From assembly GCA_016712675.1 (NCBI GenBank), contig JADJQR010000001.1:2914001-2978000 (forward strand): 64,000 nt of DNA. The letters run 5' to 3'. Below are positions 8,941 through 17,442 of this stretch, piece by piece. The notes under the pieces were generated by a model, which saw nothing but the letters and a program-made list of their open reading frames with translations, made no database searches and was not told where the DNA came from. The position numbers and the translations under genes are program-made. This DNA comes from a bacterium (GTDB taxonomy: Bacteria > Krumholzibacteriota > Krumholzibacteriia > LZORAL124-64-63). Numbering within the stretch: the first letter of the stretch is position 1; each line of letters opens with the position of its first letter.

Positions 8941-9288
8941 ATGGCCAAGCGCATCGACTGGTACTACCACCGCAACGGCTGAACGAGCTGCACGCGTTCG
9001 CAGGGGTTCCTTGCGGATCATGGACTGAAGGTCGTCGAACAGGCCAGCGCCGGCCGCAAGCTGGGCGCGGAAGAAGCCCGCGCCCTGGTCAAGGGGAAGA
9101 AGCGGCTGCTCGTCATGAAGGGCCCGAAGGTGGCGGTCTTCGACCTGGCGACAAGCCCGCCGAAGGACGCGGAACTGCTGGAGCTGCTGCTGGGCACCAC
9201 CGGGAACCTGCGGGCGCCCGTCGTGGTCAGCGGGAGCACGGTACTGGTCGGCTTCAACGCCGACATCTATGCCGACGAGCTGGGCTGA
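8941..9288 (+). CDS. ArsC-family-like selenoprotein (in-frame TGA = selenocysteine)
   Basis: A 115-residue thioredoxin-fold (ArsC/Spx-like) protein read through an in-frame TGA at 8980-8982. Start ATG 8941 is strongly set by AAGGAGG six bases upstream. The product begins MAKRIDWYYHRNG, then Sec14, then TSCTRSQGFLADHG, so TGA falls exactly at the first position of a C-x-x-C redox motif (U14-T-S-C17) at the start of the first helix. The frame stays open for 101 further codons with coherent sequence: KLGAEEARALVKGKKRLLVM, a probable cis-Pro loop NLRAPVVVSG and a final GFNADIYADELG. The remainder is too well formed to be decay. A SECIS-like hairpin begins 16 bases after the TGA. I recall Cys- and Sec-containing homologues of this ArsC-like family in other bacteria; the substrate is not established. 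The selA/B/C/D genes must be elsewhere. Confidence 0.85.
8996..9018 (+). promoter_or_regulatory. Bacterial SECIS-like stem-loop
   Basis: Downstream of TGA 8980-8982 the sequence folds as a stem with 8999-9005 pairing to 9009-9015 (CGCAGGG with CCTTGCG, one G-U) and a GTT apical loop at 9006-9008; the stem can be extended outward by U-G, U-A and G-U pairs to 8996-9018. The loop begins 23 bases after the TGA and has G at its first position, which fits the usual bacterial SECIS rules (loop about 16-37 bases downstream, G in the first two loop bases). Folding was done by eye. Confidence 0.7.
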
Positions 9289-9314
9289 GCGGCAGTCGGC
9301 CGCATCGACCACGG

Positions 9315-9345
9315 ACGGCCGCCGCGGGCGCAACCCGGCGGCCGT
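9315..9345 (+). terminator. Terminator-like hairpin after hutU-thyX-selenoprotein operon
   Basis: ACGGCCGCC (9315-9323) pairs perfectly with GGCGGCCGT (9337-9345), with partly paired GC-rich interior, 27 bases after the selenoprotein stop and well before the next start codon. It probably ends the urocanase-thyX-selenoprotein transcript. Confidence 0.55.
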
Positions 9346-9439
9346 TCCCGTCGTAGCAGGGAGGTTGCCTGTCCCTGCCCGGGGACGGCGCCCCCGGGTG
9401 CCGTCGCCGGGCGTCACCCCCCCTCCGGAAGGGGCCTCC

Positions 9440-10612
9440 ATGCCGACCGGGACCACACGCCGCGACTTCCTCCGCACCACCGCCCTGACCGGGGCCGCCT
9501 TCGGGCTGGCCGGCCTGGTCCCCTGGGGCCGCGGCGCCTGGGCCGGCGAGCCGACGGGCGTCACGCCGCTGAAGGTGCTCATCCTGGGCGGCACGGGCCA
9601 AACCGGCCCCCACCTGATCGAGGAACTGCGCCGGCGCGGCCACGCCGTGACGATGTTCAACCGCGGCACGCGCTCGGAGGAGCTGTTCCCGGACGTCGAG
9701 TGCCTGATCGGGGACCGTCAGCCCGAGCCCGGCGACGGCCTGAAGGCGCTGGAGGGAGAGATCGCCGGCGGGCGGCGCTGGGACATCTGCATCGACATCT
9801 GGCCGCAGATCCCGCGCATCGTCGAGAACACGGCCGTGCTGCTGAAGGGCCACGTCGGCCACTACATGTTCGTCTCGTCCATCTCCGTCTACGTCGACTT
9901 CGCCACACCCGGCGCCGACGAGACCGCCGCGGTGGGCCAGGCGCCGGACGCCGACACCACCGAGTACACGGACGAGCTGTTCGGACCGTTCAAGGCCGAG
10001 TGCGAAAACCGGGTGCGGAAGCACTACCCGGACAGCCACTCGATCTTCCGTCCGGGCCTGATCGTCGGCCCGCGCGATGCCAGCTTCCGCGGCGGCTACT
10101 GGCCCGTGCGCGTGCGGCGCGGCGGCGAGGTGCTGGCGCCCGGCGACGGGAGCACGGCGATCCAGATCATCGACGGGCGCGACCTGACGGCGTTCGAGGT
10201 GCTCTGCATGGAACGGCGGACCGGCGGCACCTTCGACGTGACCGGCCCGCACCCCTCCACCCCGCTGACCATGCGGGGCTACCTGGAGGCCTGCCGGCAG
10301 GCGAGCGGCAGCGATGCCGTGTTCACCTGGGCGGACAACGCCTTCCTGGGCGAGAACGGCGTCGGTCCCTGGCGCGACATGCCGTGCTGGCTGCCGGCCG
10401 AGGACGACTATGCCGCCTTCGGCAAGCGCAGCCTGGCCCGGGCCACCGGCGCGGGCCTGACGTACCGGCCGCTGGTGGACACCGTGCGCGACACGCTGGC
10501 CTGGTACGACGGCCTGCCGGACGACCGCCGCGAAGCGGTCACGAACCGCGCCGGCCTGGCCCCGGCAAAGGAAGCCGAGGTCCTTGCGGCCTGGCACCTG
10601 AAGCACGGCTGA
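9440..10612 (+). CDS. Tat-exported NAD-dependent epimerase/dehydratase-like protein
   Basis: Extended-SDR-type Rossmann protein. ATG 9440 gives a twin-arginine signal (TTRRDFLRTTALTGAAFGLAG, ending near GAWA), so the protein is predicted to be exported folded, possibly with its cofactor. The nucleotide-binding loop LKVLILGGTGQTGPHLIEEL follows directly; a later MFVSSISVY segment corresponds to the SDR Ser/Tyr region although a canonical YxxxK is not obvious (YTDELFGPFKAE is the nearest candidate). 390 residues. Start chosen because upstream in-frame codons lack a signal peptide and ATG 9440 has CCGGAAGGGG upstream. Substrate unknown. A Tat-exported SDR is uncommon but known. Confidence 0.82.
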   Translation: MPTGTTRRDFLRTTALTGAAFGLAGLVPWGRGAWAGEPTGVTPLKVLILGGTGQTGPHLIEELRRRGHAVTMFNRGTRSEELFPDVECLIGDRQPEPGDGLKALEGEIAGGRRWDICIDIWPQIPRIVENTAVLLKGHVGHYMFVSSISVYVDFATPGADETAAVGQAPDADTTEYTDELFGPFKAECENRVRKHYPDSHSIFRPGLIVGPRDASFRGGYWPVRVRRGGEVLAPGDGSTAIQIIDGRDLTAFEVLCMERRTGGTFDVTGPHPSTPLTMRGYLEACRQASGSDAVFTWADNAFLGENGVGPWRDMPCWLPAEDDYAAFGKRSLARATGAGLTYRPLVDTVRDTLAWYDGLPDDRREAVTNRAGLAPAKEAEVLAAWHLKHG

Positions 10613-10645
10613 CCAGGGACCCGTCGCGGCGTGGAGACAGCCGGG

Positions 10646-11839
10646 CTAGTCCGCGCGGCAGACCAGGCCCTTGAGGTAGGCACCCTCGGGGAAGCTCATG
10701 AGCACGGGGTGGTCGTCCGCCTGGCCCAGGCGGTCGACCAGTTGCAGTTGCCGCCCCGCGTCGAGCGCCGCGTCGGCGACGATCTTCTGGAAGAGGTCGG
10801 CCTCGAGCAGGCCCGAACAGGAGAACGTGACCAGCAGCCCGCCCGGCGCCAGCAGCTTGAGCGCCTGCAGGTTGATGTCCTTGTAGCCGCGGCAGCCGCG
10901 AGGCAGGTGCTGGCGGCTCTCGATGAACTTCGGCGGATCCAGCACGACCAGGTCGAACCGGCGCCCCTCCTGCTGCCACTGGCGCAGGCGCGCGAAGGCG
11001 TCGGCCTCCACGCACTCCCAGCGCCCGCGGTCGAAGCCGTTCAGCTCGCCGTGGCGATCCGCCAGCGCGAGCGCCCCCGCGGACGCCTCCAGGTGCGTGA
11101 CATGCTCGGCGCCCCCGCGCAGCGCGGCGAGCCCGAAGCCTCCGGTGTAGGCGAAGCAGTTGAGCACGCGGCGGCCCGCCGCCAGGGCGGCCACTGTCGC
11201 GCGCGCCTCGCGCTGGTCCAGGTAGAAGCCGGTCTTGTGGCCCTGCCTGACGTCGACGAGCAGTCGCACGCCGTTCTCGCGGATCTCCACCAGGTCCGGC
11301 GTCTCGCGCCCGCGCCAGTGCCCAGCGCGCACGGGGAGCCCCTCCTTGATGCGGACGTCGGCGTCCGAGCGCTCGTGGAGGCCCGCGCAGCCGGTCGCCG
11401 CCAACAGCGCGTCGGCCAGGTCCTCCTTCCAGCGCTCGGGGCCCGCGGCCAGGACCTGCGCCACGAGGTGGTCCCCGTAGCGGTCGACGATCAGGCCAGG
11501 CAGGCCGTCGTTCTCGGCATGGACCAGCCGACGCGCCCACGGGTCGTCCCCGACCGGCGCGCCGCGGCGCGCGACCGCGCGCTCGACCTGCCCGGCCAGG
11601 AAGGCGGCGTCGATCTCCTGGTGCGGGTCGAAGGACCACAAGCGGACGCGGATCTGCGAGTGCGGCGAGTAGGCGCCCACGCCCAGCGGCACGCCGTTGG
11701 CGCCGACGACGGTCACCGAGTCCCCCGCGTTGGGGGTGCCGGTCACGCGCGCGACCGCGCCCGAGAAGACCCATGGGTGCCAGCGCCGCAGCGACTTGTC
11801 GCGACCCGGCTTCAGGTGGATGGTGGCAGGGGTGCTCAC
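10646..11839 (-). CDS. rlmI: RlmI-like 23S rRNA (cytosine-5) methyltransferase
   Basis: SAM-dependent RNA methyltransferase of the RlmI/COG1092 type. N-terminal PUA domain (about residues 1-75; HPWVFSGAVARV, GDSVTVV), a linker domain, then a Rossmann methyltransferase with motif I NCFAYTGGFGLAAL, motif IV VVLDPPKF and the motif VI catalytic-Cys region LLVTFSCSGLL. 397 residues, as expected for the family. The GTG start at 11839 overlaps the stop of the upstream lipoprotein gene (GTGA), which fixes it. It is the last gene of the long minus-strand directon and converges on the epimerase-like gene. Confidence 0.9.
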   Translation of the reverse strand: MSTPATIHLKPGRDKSLRRWHPWVFSGAVARVTGTPNAGDSVTVVGANGVPLGVGAYSPHSQIRVRLWSFDPHQEIDAAFLAGQVERAVARRGAPVGDDPWARRLVHAENDGLPGLIVDRYGDHLVAQVLAAGPERWKEDLADALLAATGCAGLHERSDADVRIKEGLPVRAGHWRGRETPDLVEIRENGVRLLVDVRQGHKTGFYLDQREARATVAALAAGRRVLNCFAYTGGFGLAALRGGAEHVTHLEASAGALALADRHGELNGFDRGRWECVEADAFARLRQWQQEGRRFDLVVLDPPKFIESRQHLPRGCRGYKDINLQALKLLAPGGLLVTFSCSGLLEADLFQKIVADAALDAGRQLQLVDRLGQADDHPVLMSFPEGAYLKGLVCRAD

Positions 11840-12786
11840 GGGACCAGCCGGACGACCACCGGCAGGTGGTCGCTGATGCTTCTGTCGTAGGCCGACCAGC
11901 CGCCGGAGATGAAGGTGTGCAGCGGGACCACCGAGGTGCCCGAACCACTCCGGGCCAGGGCCGGGAAGAGCTCGTCCGTGACCAGGATGTGGTCCAGATG
12001 GCTGGGCCAGCCGGGGTACGACCAGCCCGAGCTCGGGCCCTGTGCGATCGCCAGGTCGGTGAACCGCCACGATTCGGGCTGATCGAGGAAGTTCTGGAAC
12101 ACGTTGTCGTCCGGGCCGTCGATCAGCTCGTCGTTCATGTCGCCGACGATGAAGACACGCACACCGGCGTAGTACGTGTTCACGTACTCCTCGAGCAGCA
12201 GGCACGATTCGCGTCGCTTCGCCTCGTCCGCGGTCCCGCTCTCCTGCGCCTTGAGATGCACGGCGATGACCACGATCGGGACGCCGTTCCAGGTCGCCTC
12301 CATCGCGTAGGGAATGCGCAGGAAAGTGTCGTCGTACGCGTTGAGGATGTGGGCCGCGCTCCCGAACCGCAGCCCGCCGTCCACCCGGAAGAGGAACCCG
12401 ATGTTGATGTAGCGATCCGTGTTCTGGTAGCGGCCGTCCCACCCGGGCAGCCGGGCGACCAACTGCTCGAAGGCGGGGCCGCCCCCGCTATCGTTGGCGA
12501 TCTCCTGGATGGCGACGATGTCGACCTGCAAACCCTCGATGGCCTGCGCCACCAGGTCGACGGTGGTCGGGGTCCCCGCGACATAGCCCGGTTGCAGGGG
12601 CGAGTACTTGGGGAACGCCTCGAGGTTCCAGGTCGCGACTTCCAGCGTCGAGTCGGCGCCGACCCTGGCCGCCGCGAACGGGTTGGCCGGCGGCGGGGCG
12701 ACGGACTTCTCCGTCTCGCCGCAGCCGCCCATCGCGAGCATCACCGTCAGGCAGCCGGCCAGGAGTCTTCCGGACTTCGGGATCAT
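11836..12786 (-). CDS. Endonuclease/exonuclease/phosphatase-family lipoprotein
   Basis: Secreted phosphoesterase-fold protein. ATG 12786 gives a lipoprotein signal with lipobox AMGGC; an earlier in-frame ATG (12825) would put 13 charged residues ahead of it. EEP-fold motifs are all visible: VATWNLEAFP (metal-binding Asn), VDIVAIQEI (Glu), VIAVHLKAQ (His), IVGDMNDE (Asp/Asn) and SDHLPVVV (final Asp-His). These support an active Mg2+-dependent hydrolase acting in the periplasm or at the outer membrane; the substrate (nucleic acid, phospholipid or sugar phosphate) cannot be told. 316 residues. It is 39 bases after the MFS gene and overlaps the rlmI start by 4 bases. Confidence 0.88.
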   Translation of the reverse strand: MIPKSGRLLAGCLTVMLAMGGCGETEKSVAPPPANPFAAARVGADSTLEVATWNLEAFPKYSPLQPGYVAGTPTTVDLVAQAIEGLQVDIVAIQEIANDSGGGPAFEQLVARLPGWDGRYQNTDRYINIGFLFRVDGGLRFGSAAHILNAYDDTFLRIPYAMEATWNGVPIVVIAVHLKAQESGTADEAKRRESCLLLEEYVNTYYAGVRVFIVGDMNDELIDGPDDNVFQNFLDQPESWRFTDLAIAQGPSSGWSYPGWPSHLDHILVTDELFPALARSGSGTSVVPLHTFISGGWSAYDRSISDHLPVVVRLVP

Positions 12787-12825
12787 CGAGTTCTTCGCCT
12801 TTCGGACCGCCAAGTGTGCCGGCAA

Positions 12826-14064
12826 TTATGCACCGGTCGTGCCGGACGCGCCAGCGGCCGGCGCCAACGGTCCGGCGGCCGCCCGCGCCGGCACCCGGAT
12901 CCGCAGGCAGACGAAGAACCCCGCCAGCGCCAGCGCCCCGGCCAGGAGGAACACCCACTGGTGCCCGTAATGTTCCCAGAGCCAGCCCGAGAGGATCGGC
13001 AGGGTCATCGCCACCGCGTGGTCGATGGTCACGCCCAGGGAGATGGTCGGCGTGATGTCGGCCGGGTCGACGGCGATCTTCTTGAGGTAGGTCGTGCGCG
13101 CCACGCGCAGCGCAAACAGCACGTTGTCGGCCACGTAGGCGACGTACAGCACGCGCAGGTCCCACGGCACCGGCAGCAGGTCCGAGGCGAAGGCGTAGAC
13201 CAGGCACACGCCCAGCAGCAGGAGCTCGTCCACCGCCAGCACGATGCGCTCGCCCAGCCAGTCGATGACGTCGCCCAGCAGCGGCCGCACCAGCACGCCC
13301 AGCGCCGCCCCGATGAAGTAGAGCAGCGCGATCGTCGACACCGGCACCTGGTGCAGCGAGACCAGCACCCAGGTGCCGAAGACCAGGAAGATCTGCTTGC
13401 GGATGCCGAACAGCGCGCTGATCGCGTAGAAGATGCCGTACTGCCTCCGCCAGACCAGGCGCCGTGACGGGGGATCCTGCTTCCCCAGGTCCAGCCGCAG
13501 GTAGTACCAGCCCGCGACGGCGGCGCACACGGCGCCGAGCAGGTAGAACAGGTCGTAGCGGTCGCCCACCAGCTTCGCCACCAGCCAGACGCCCGAGACG
13601 CCGATGATCACGCCGAGGTTGCGCGCCCCGCCCAGCTGTCCCAGGCGTCGCCCCTCGGCGCCGTCCTTCGCCAGCTTCAGGCCGAGCGGACCCTCGACGG
13701 CGAAGATGATGTGGTCGCCCAGCGACCAGACGATGGTCCACAGCACCAGCAGCGCCGGGCCGGGCGCCAGCCAGCCGAGGCCGAGCGAGCCGACCGCCGT
13801 CGCGATCATCGCCAGCGCGGCGATGCGGCCCTCGCGCAGGCGGATCAGCAGCAGGCCGATCACCGCGAAGATGATGAAACCGGGCATTTCGCGCGGGAGT
13901 TCCAGCCAGCCGCGCTCGCTGGCGTCAAGGCCGTGCACGTCCGCCAGGTAGTTGTTGAACGTCGAGGAGACGATCCCCGAGACGGCGCCGAAGAACAGCG
14001 TCGCCAGCAGGACGCGGCGGAAATCGCCCTGCACCTGGCCGGCGAGTTGGCGCAGGCTTCTCAC
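12826..14064 (-). CDS. MFS transporter
   Basis: Major facilitator with about 12 predicted membrane helices over 412 residues, for example VLLATLFFGAVSGIVSSTFNN, GFIIFAVIGLLLI and VFLLAGALALAGFFVCL. The GTG at 14064 overlaps the malQ stop (GTGA), so that start is preferred over upstream codons lying inside malQ. The central loop carries LGKQDPPSRRLVWRRQYG. Immediate position after malQ suggests import or export of a sugar or maltodextrin breakdown product, but this is context only; sequence alone gives no substrate. Confidence 0.85.
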   Translation of the reverse strand: MRSLRQLAGQVQGDFRRVLLATLFFGAVSGIVSSTFNNYLADVHGLDASERGWLELPREMPGFIIFAVIGLLLIRLREGRIAALAMIATAVGSLGLGWLAPGPALLVLWTIVWSLGDHIIFAVEGPLGLKLAKDGAEGRRLGQLGGARNLGVIIGVSGVWLVAKLVGDRYDLFYLLGAVCAAVAGWYYLRLDLGKQDPPSRRLVWRRQYGIFYAISALFGIRKQIFLVFGTWVLVSLHQVPVSTIALLYFIGAALGVLVRPLLGDVIDWLGERIVLAVDELLLLGVCLVYAFASDLLPVPWDLRVLYVAYVADNVLFALRVARTTYLKKIAVDPADITPTISLGVTIDHAVAMTLPILSGWLWEHYGHQWVFLLAGALALAGFFVCLRIRVPARAAAGPLAPAAGASGTTGA

Positions 14065-15626
14065 GCGAAGCTGCCCGCCGGTGGCGACCCGGGGTCCTGC
14101 CGCGCCGGCGCCGCCTGGCCCGGCGCACGGCGGTAGACCCAGGCCAGCCGGGCCAGGCGCGCGCCCTCGGGGCCGTCGAGCGCCCCGGGGTGCAGGCGCC
14201 AGTCCCAGTTGCCGTGGTTGTTCCCCGGCAGGTTGAGCCGGGCCTCGCGGCCCAGGCCCAGCACGTCCGGCATCGTCGTGATGAAGGTGTGCGCGCACGA
14301 CTGCAGGCCCAGGCGGATCAGCGTCCAGTTGGGCGCCTCGACCGGCGTGCCGACGTACTCGGCGACCAGGGCCTTCTCGGCCGGCGTCGCCAGGTGTTCC
14401 CACCACCCGAGAACCGGATCGTTGTCGTGCGTGCCGGTGTAGACCACCGCGTGCGGCACGTGCTCGTGCGGCAGGAACGCATTGTCCGGTCCGCTCCAGG
14501 CGAACTGCAGCACCTTCATGCCGGGCAGGCCGAACGCCTCTCGCAGGGCGTCGACCTGTGGCGTGATGACGCCGAGGTCCTCGGCGATCAGCGGCAGGAT
14601 GCCGCCCAGCCCATCACGCAACGCATCGAACAGGGCGGCGCCGGGACCGGGCACCCAGTCCCCGTCGCGCGCGGTGGCCGCATTGGCCCGCACGCTCCAG
14701 TAGGCCTCGAAGCCGCGAAAGTGGTCCAGGCGGACGACGTCCACCTGCGCCAGGCAGGCGCGCACACGATCGATCCACCAGCGGTAGCCGTCCGCGCGCG
14801 CCGCCTCCCAGTCGTACAGCGGATTGCCCCAGAGTTGGCCGTCGTCGCAGAAGTAGTCGGGCGGCACGCCGGCCTTGGCCAACAGCCCGCCCTGCGCGTC
14901 GAGCTGGAACAGCTCGGGCCGCGCCCAGACGTCGCTGCTGTCGTGGGCGACGAAGATCGGGATGTCGCCGACCAGGCGCACGCCGCGCGCGCGGGCATGC
15001 GCACGCAGGTCGTCCCACTGCCGGGCGACAAGCCACTGCCGGAAGCGGTGGGCATCGATGCGCTTGGCCAGGCGCTCGCAGGCGCGCGCCAGCGCCGCCG
15101 GCTCGCGCCGGGCCAGGGCGGGCTCCCACTCCGTCCACTGGCGTCCGCCGTGGTCATCCTTCAGCGCCAGGAACCGCGCCAGCGGCTCGAGCCAGACCGC
15201 CTGCCCGGCGCTCCACTGCTCGAACGCGCGCCAGGCCGGCGCGTCGCCTCCGGCGCAGAAATGGGCCCAGGCCCGGTCCAGCACCGCGAATTTCCAGGTG
15301 ATGACCGGGCCGTAGTCGACGCGGTCGCCGGGGAACACCGGCCGGTCGGCGAGGTCCTGCTCACGCAGCAGCCCTTCGGCCTGCAGGCGTTCGAAACTGA
15401 CCAGCAGCGGATTGCCGCCGAACGCCGAGAGCGTCTGGTAGGGCGAGTCGCCGAAGCTCGTCGGCCCCAGCGGCAGCACCTGCCACACCGACTGCGCGTG
15501 GTCGGCCAGCCAGTCGACGAAGCGGTGCGCGGACGGCCCGAGGTCGCCGATGCCGTCGGGGCCGGGCAGGCACGTCGGGTGCAGCAGGATGCCGCAGGAC
15601 CGGGGGAACAGCGTCGTTTCGGCCAT
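14061..15626 (-). CDS. malQ: 4-alpha-glucanotransferase (amylomaltase)
   Basis: GH77 enzyme transferring alpha-1,4-glucan segments between maltodextrins or glycogen-derived oligosaccharides, cytoplasmic. Diagnostic segments: RSCGILLHPTCLPGPDGIGDLG at the N-terminus, WQVLPLGPTSFGDSPYQTLS, VGDIPIFVAHDSSDVWA, the nucleophile region VDVVRLDHFRGFEAYW, LIAEDLGVITPQV (acid/base Glu) and the Asp region VYTGTHDNDPVLGWWE, ending with NLPGNNHGNWDWRL. All catalytic carboxylates appear present. 521 residues, normal. ATG 15626 starts exactly at the conserved N-terminus. It lies between the MurU-AmgK fusion gene and the MFS transporter in the same directon. Confidence 0.96.
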   Translation of the reverse strand: MAETTLFPRSCGILLHPTCLPGPDGIGDLGPSAHRFVDWLADHAQSVWQVLPLGPTSFGDSPYQTLSAFGGNPLLVSFERLQAEGLLREQDLADRPVFPGDRVDYGPVITWKFAVLDRAWAHFCAGGDAPAWRAFEQWSAGQAVWLEPLARFLALKDDHGGRQWTEWEPALARREPAALARACERLAKRIDAHRFRQWLVARQWDDLRAHARARGVRLVGDIPIFVAHDSSDVWARPELFQLDAQGGLLAKAGVPPDYFCDDGQLWGNPLYDWEAARADGYRWWIDRVRACLAQVDVVRLDHFRGFEAYWSVRANAATARDGDWVPGPGAALFDALRDGLGGILPLIAEDLGVITPQVDALREAFGLPGMKVLQFAWSGPDNAFLPHEHVPHAVVYTGTHDNDPVLGWWEHLATPAEKALVAEYVGTPVEAPNWTLIRLGLQSCAHTFITTMPDVLGLGREARLNLPGNNHGNWDWRLHPGALDGPEGARLARLAWVYRRAPGQAAPARQDPGSPPAGSFA

Positions 15627-15675
15627 CGTCGGACCTCTGGAAGGCGTTGGACCCGCGGCGCACGCCGCGGGCGGG

Positions 15676-17442
15676 TCAGGTTCGCGCGGCGTCAGCCTTC
15701 GCCAGGCGCTCGCGCACATGATCGTCATCGAGGCGCGCCAGGAGCGCCGCCAGGCGCGGCAGCGCCGGCGGCAACCGGGCCGGGTCGCCTGCGCCCCCGG
15801 CCCGGGCGGCAGAGGCCAGGTCCAGCACGTCGCGCAGGTGGGCCAGCCCGCGCGGGACGTGCCGCAGGAACCCCCGGCGTCCCTTGACCAGCGAGAGGAA
15901 CCCGTAGGCGCCGAGCGCCTGCATCAGGCGCTGCAGCGCCGCGGCCAGGACCATCGCCCGCACGTCGGCCGCGGAGAGCCCCGCCTCCAGGCCGCGCGCC
16001 CGCCCGGCGTAGCGCACCAGCAGGGACTCGCGCCGCGCCGGCGGCAGCGCAACGTAGGGATCCCAGAGCAGGGAGGCCAGGTCGTAGCCCAGCGGCCCGG
16101 GCCGCAGGCCCTGGAAGTCGACCAGGCGCAGCCGCCCGTCGCGCACCAGGAGGTTCTGCGACTGGTAGTCCCGGTGGACCAGGTACACCGGCTGCGCGGC
16201 CACGGTGGCCGCCAGCGCCGCGAACTCGTCGGCCAGGGCCGCGTCGCCCGCCGCGTCCAGCCCCATCAGCCCGCCCAGGAACCGCTCGGCGAAGTAGGCG
16301 GTCTCCCAGCGCAGTACCGGCAGGTCCAGCGCCAGGTCGAACGCGACCGGGCATTCGGCGCGCGCCGCCGCGGTCGTCGCCTGCAGGCGCGCGACATGGT
16401 CGGTCGCCAGTTCCCAGGCCGCCACGGCCGGCGGCTCGTCGTCGGCGGCGGCCGCGCCCAGCGCGTACAGGCTGCAGGTCCCCAGATCCTCCATGACGAC
16501 GGTGTTCTCGTTGTCGTCCACGCGCAGGCGGCGGGCCGGGCCCAGGTCGTGGTGCTCGAGGAACGCCGCGATCGCGACGAACCGCGCGTGCTCGGCATCG
16601 CCGGGCGGCGCCGACATGACGACCGCCGACCAGTCGCCGCAGCCCAGGCGCCAGAAGCGACGGTCCGAGCCGTGGCCGCGGATGCGCAGGACCGTGACCG
16701 CCGGCGGCGGCGCGGGCGGCGACGCAGCGTCTTCTTCGGGCTGCGCGCCCAGCCAGCGCGCGAAGGTGCCGACGTCGTCCCAGCGCGCACCTGCCGGGAC
16801 CCAGGCCCGCACGGCGCCGGGCTCGCGGGCGATGACCGTCGCCAGCACGTCGACCAGCGACGAGGGGCCGGCCGGCACGTCGGCGAGCAGACGACGCGAG
16901 AACGCGGCCACACCCGCGTACGTCAGTCGGCGCTCCGCCTCCGGGCCGCCGCGGGGGCGCCCTGCCAGGCGCAGGACTCGACCGTCCCCGCCCACGTCCA
17001 CCGTGTTGACGGCCGGGCAGTCGACCAGCATCAGCGTCGCCATGCAGCCGGACGCGCGATGCGCCGCCAGCAGGGCGGACAGGTCGGCGTCGGTCAGCAC
17101 GTCCCCGTTGTGCAGCAGGAAATCGGGCGCCTGCGCCAGGAAGCTGCGGGCGCCGTCCAGCGCGCCGCCGGTGCCCAGGATCGACGTCTCGTGACTGAGC
17201 GTGAACCGCCCCGCGTCCGGGCGCGCCTGCACGTGGGCGGCAACCTGGCCCGCCAGGTGGTGCGTGTTGACGACGACGGGCCCGATGCCGGCGCGATCGA
17301 GGTTCGCCACGGCCAGGTCCAGCAGTGCGCGCCCGCCCACCGGCAGCAGCGGCTTGGGCACCAGGTCGGTCAATGGCGCCAACCGCTGGCCGTAGCCGGC
17401 GGCCAGCACCATGCCGGGCAAGCTGGGGCCGTGCTCAGGCAT
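15676..17442 (-). CDS. MurU-AmgK fusion: nucleotidyltransferase plus sugar kinase
   Basis: A 588-residue two-domain protein. Residues about 8-235 are a sugar-1-phosphate nucleotidyltransferase (MVLAAGYGQRLAPLTDLVPK, HNGDVL, WDDVGT) of the MurU type. After a Pro/Ala linker near residues 237-250, residues about 250-560 form an aminoglycoside-phosphotransferase-fold kinase of the AmgK type: HGSDRRFWRL, catalytic loop VYLVHRDYQSQNLLV and metal-binding VDFQGLRPGPLGYDL. In pseudomonads AmgK phosphorylates MurNAc at its anomeric position and MurU makes UDP-MurNAc; here both are one chain. The start overlaps by 8 bases the end of a NamZ-type muramidase gene, which strongly supports a MurNAc salvage role. 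The chemistry is inferred from family and context. Confidence 0.87.
   Translation of the reverse strand: MPEHGPSLPGMVLAAGYGQRLAPLTDLVPKPLLPVGGRALLDLAVANLDRAGIGPVVVNTHHLAGQVAAHVQARPDAGRFTLSHETSILGTGGALDGARSFLAQAPDFLLHNGDVLTDADLSALLAAHRASGCMATLMLVDCPAVNTVDVGGDGRVLRLAGRPRGGPEAERRLTYAGVAAFSRRLLADVPAGPSSLVDVLATVIAREPGAVRAWVPAGARWDDVGTFARWLGAQPEEDAASPPAPPPAVTVLRIRGHGSDRRFWRLGCGDWSAVVMSAPPGDAEHARFVAIAAFLEHHDLGPARRLRVDDNENTVVMEDLGTCSLYALGAAAADDEPPAVAAWELATDHVARLQATTAAARAECPVAFDLALDLPVLRWETAYFAERFLGGLMGLDAAGDAALADEFAALAATVAAQPVYLVHRDYQSQNLLVRDGRLRLVDFQGLRPGPLGYDLASLLWDPYVALPPARRESLLVRYAGRARGLEAGLSAADVRAMVLAAALQRLMQALGAYGFLSLVKGRRGFLRHVPRGLAHLRDVLDLASAARAGGAGDPARLPPALPRLAALLARLDDDHVRERLAKADAART

Noticed and set aside
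8941-9288. Interpretation of the in-frame TGA as a pseudogene or sequencing error
   Set aside because: TGA sits exactly at the redox Cys position, a SECIS-like hairpin follows, the ribosome-binding site is strong and the rest of the frame is well formed. Selenocysteine is the simpler explanation, though it needs the Sec machinery elsewhere.
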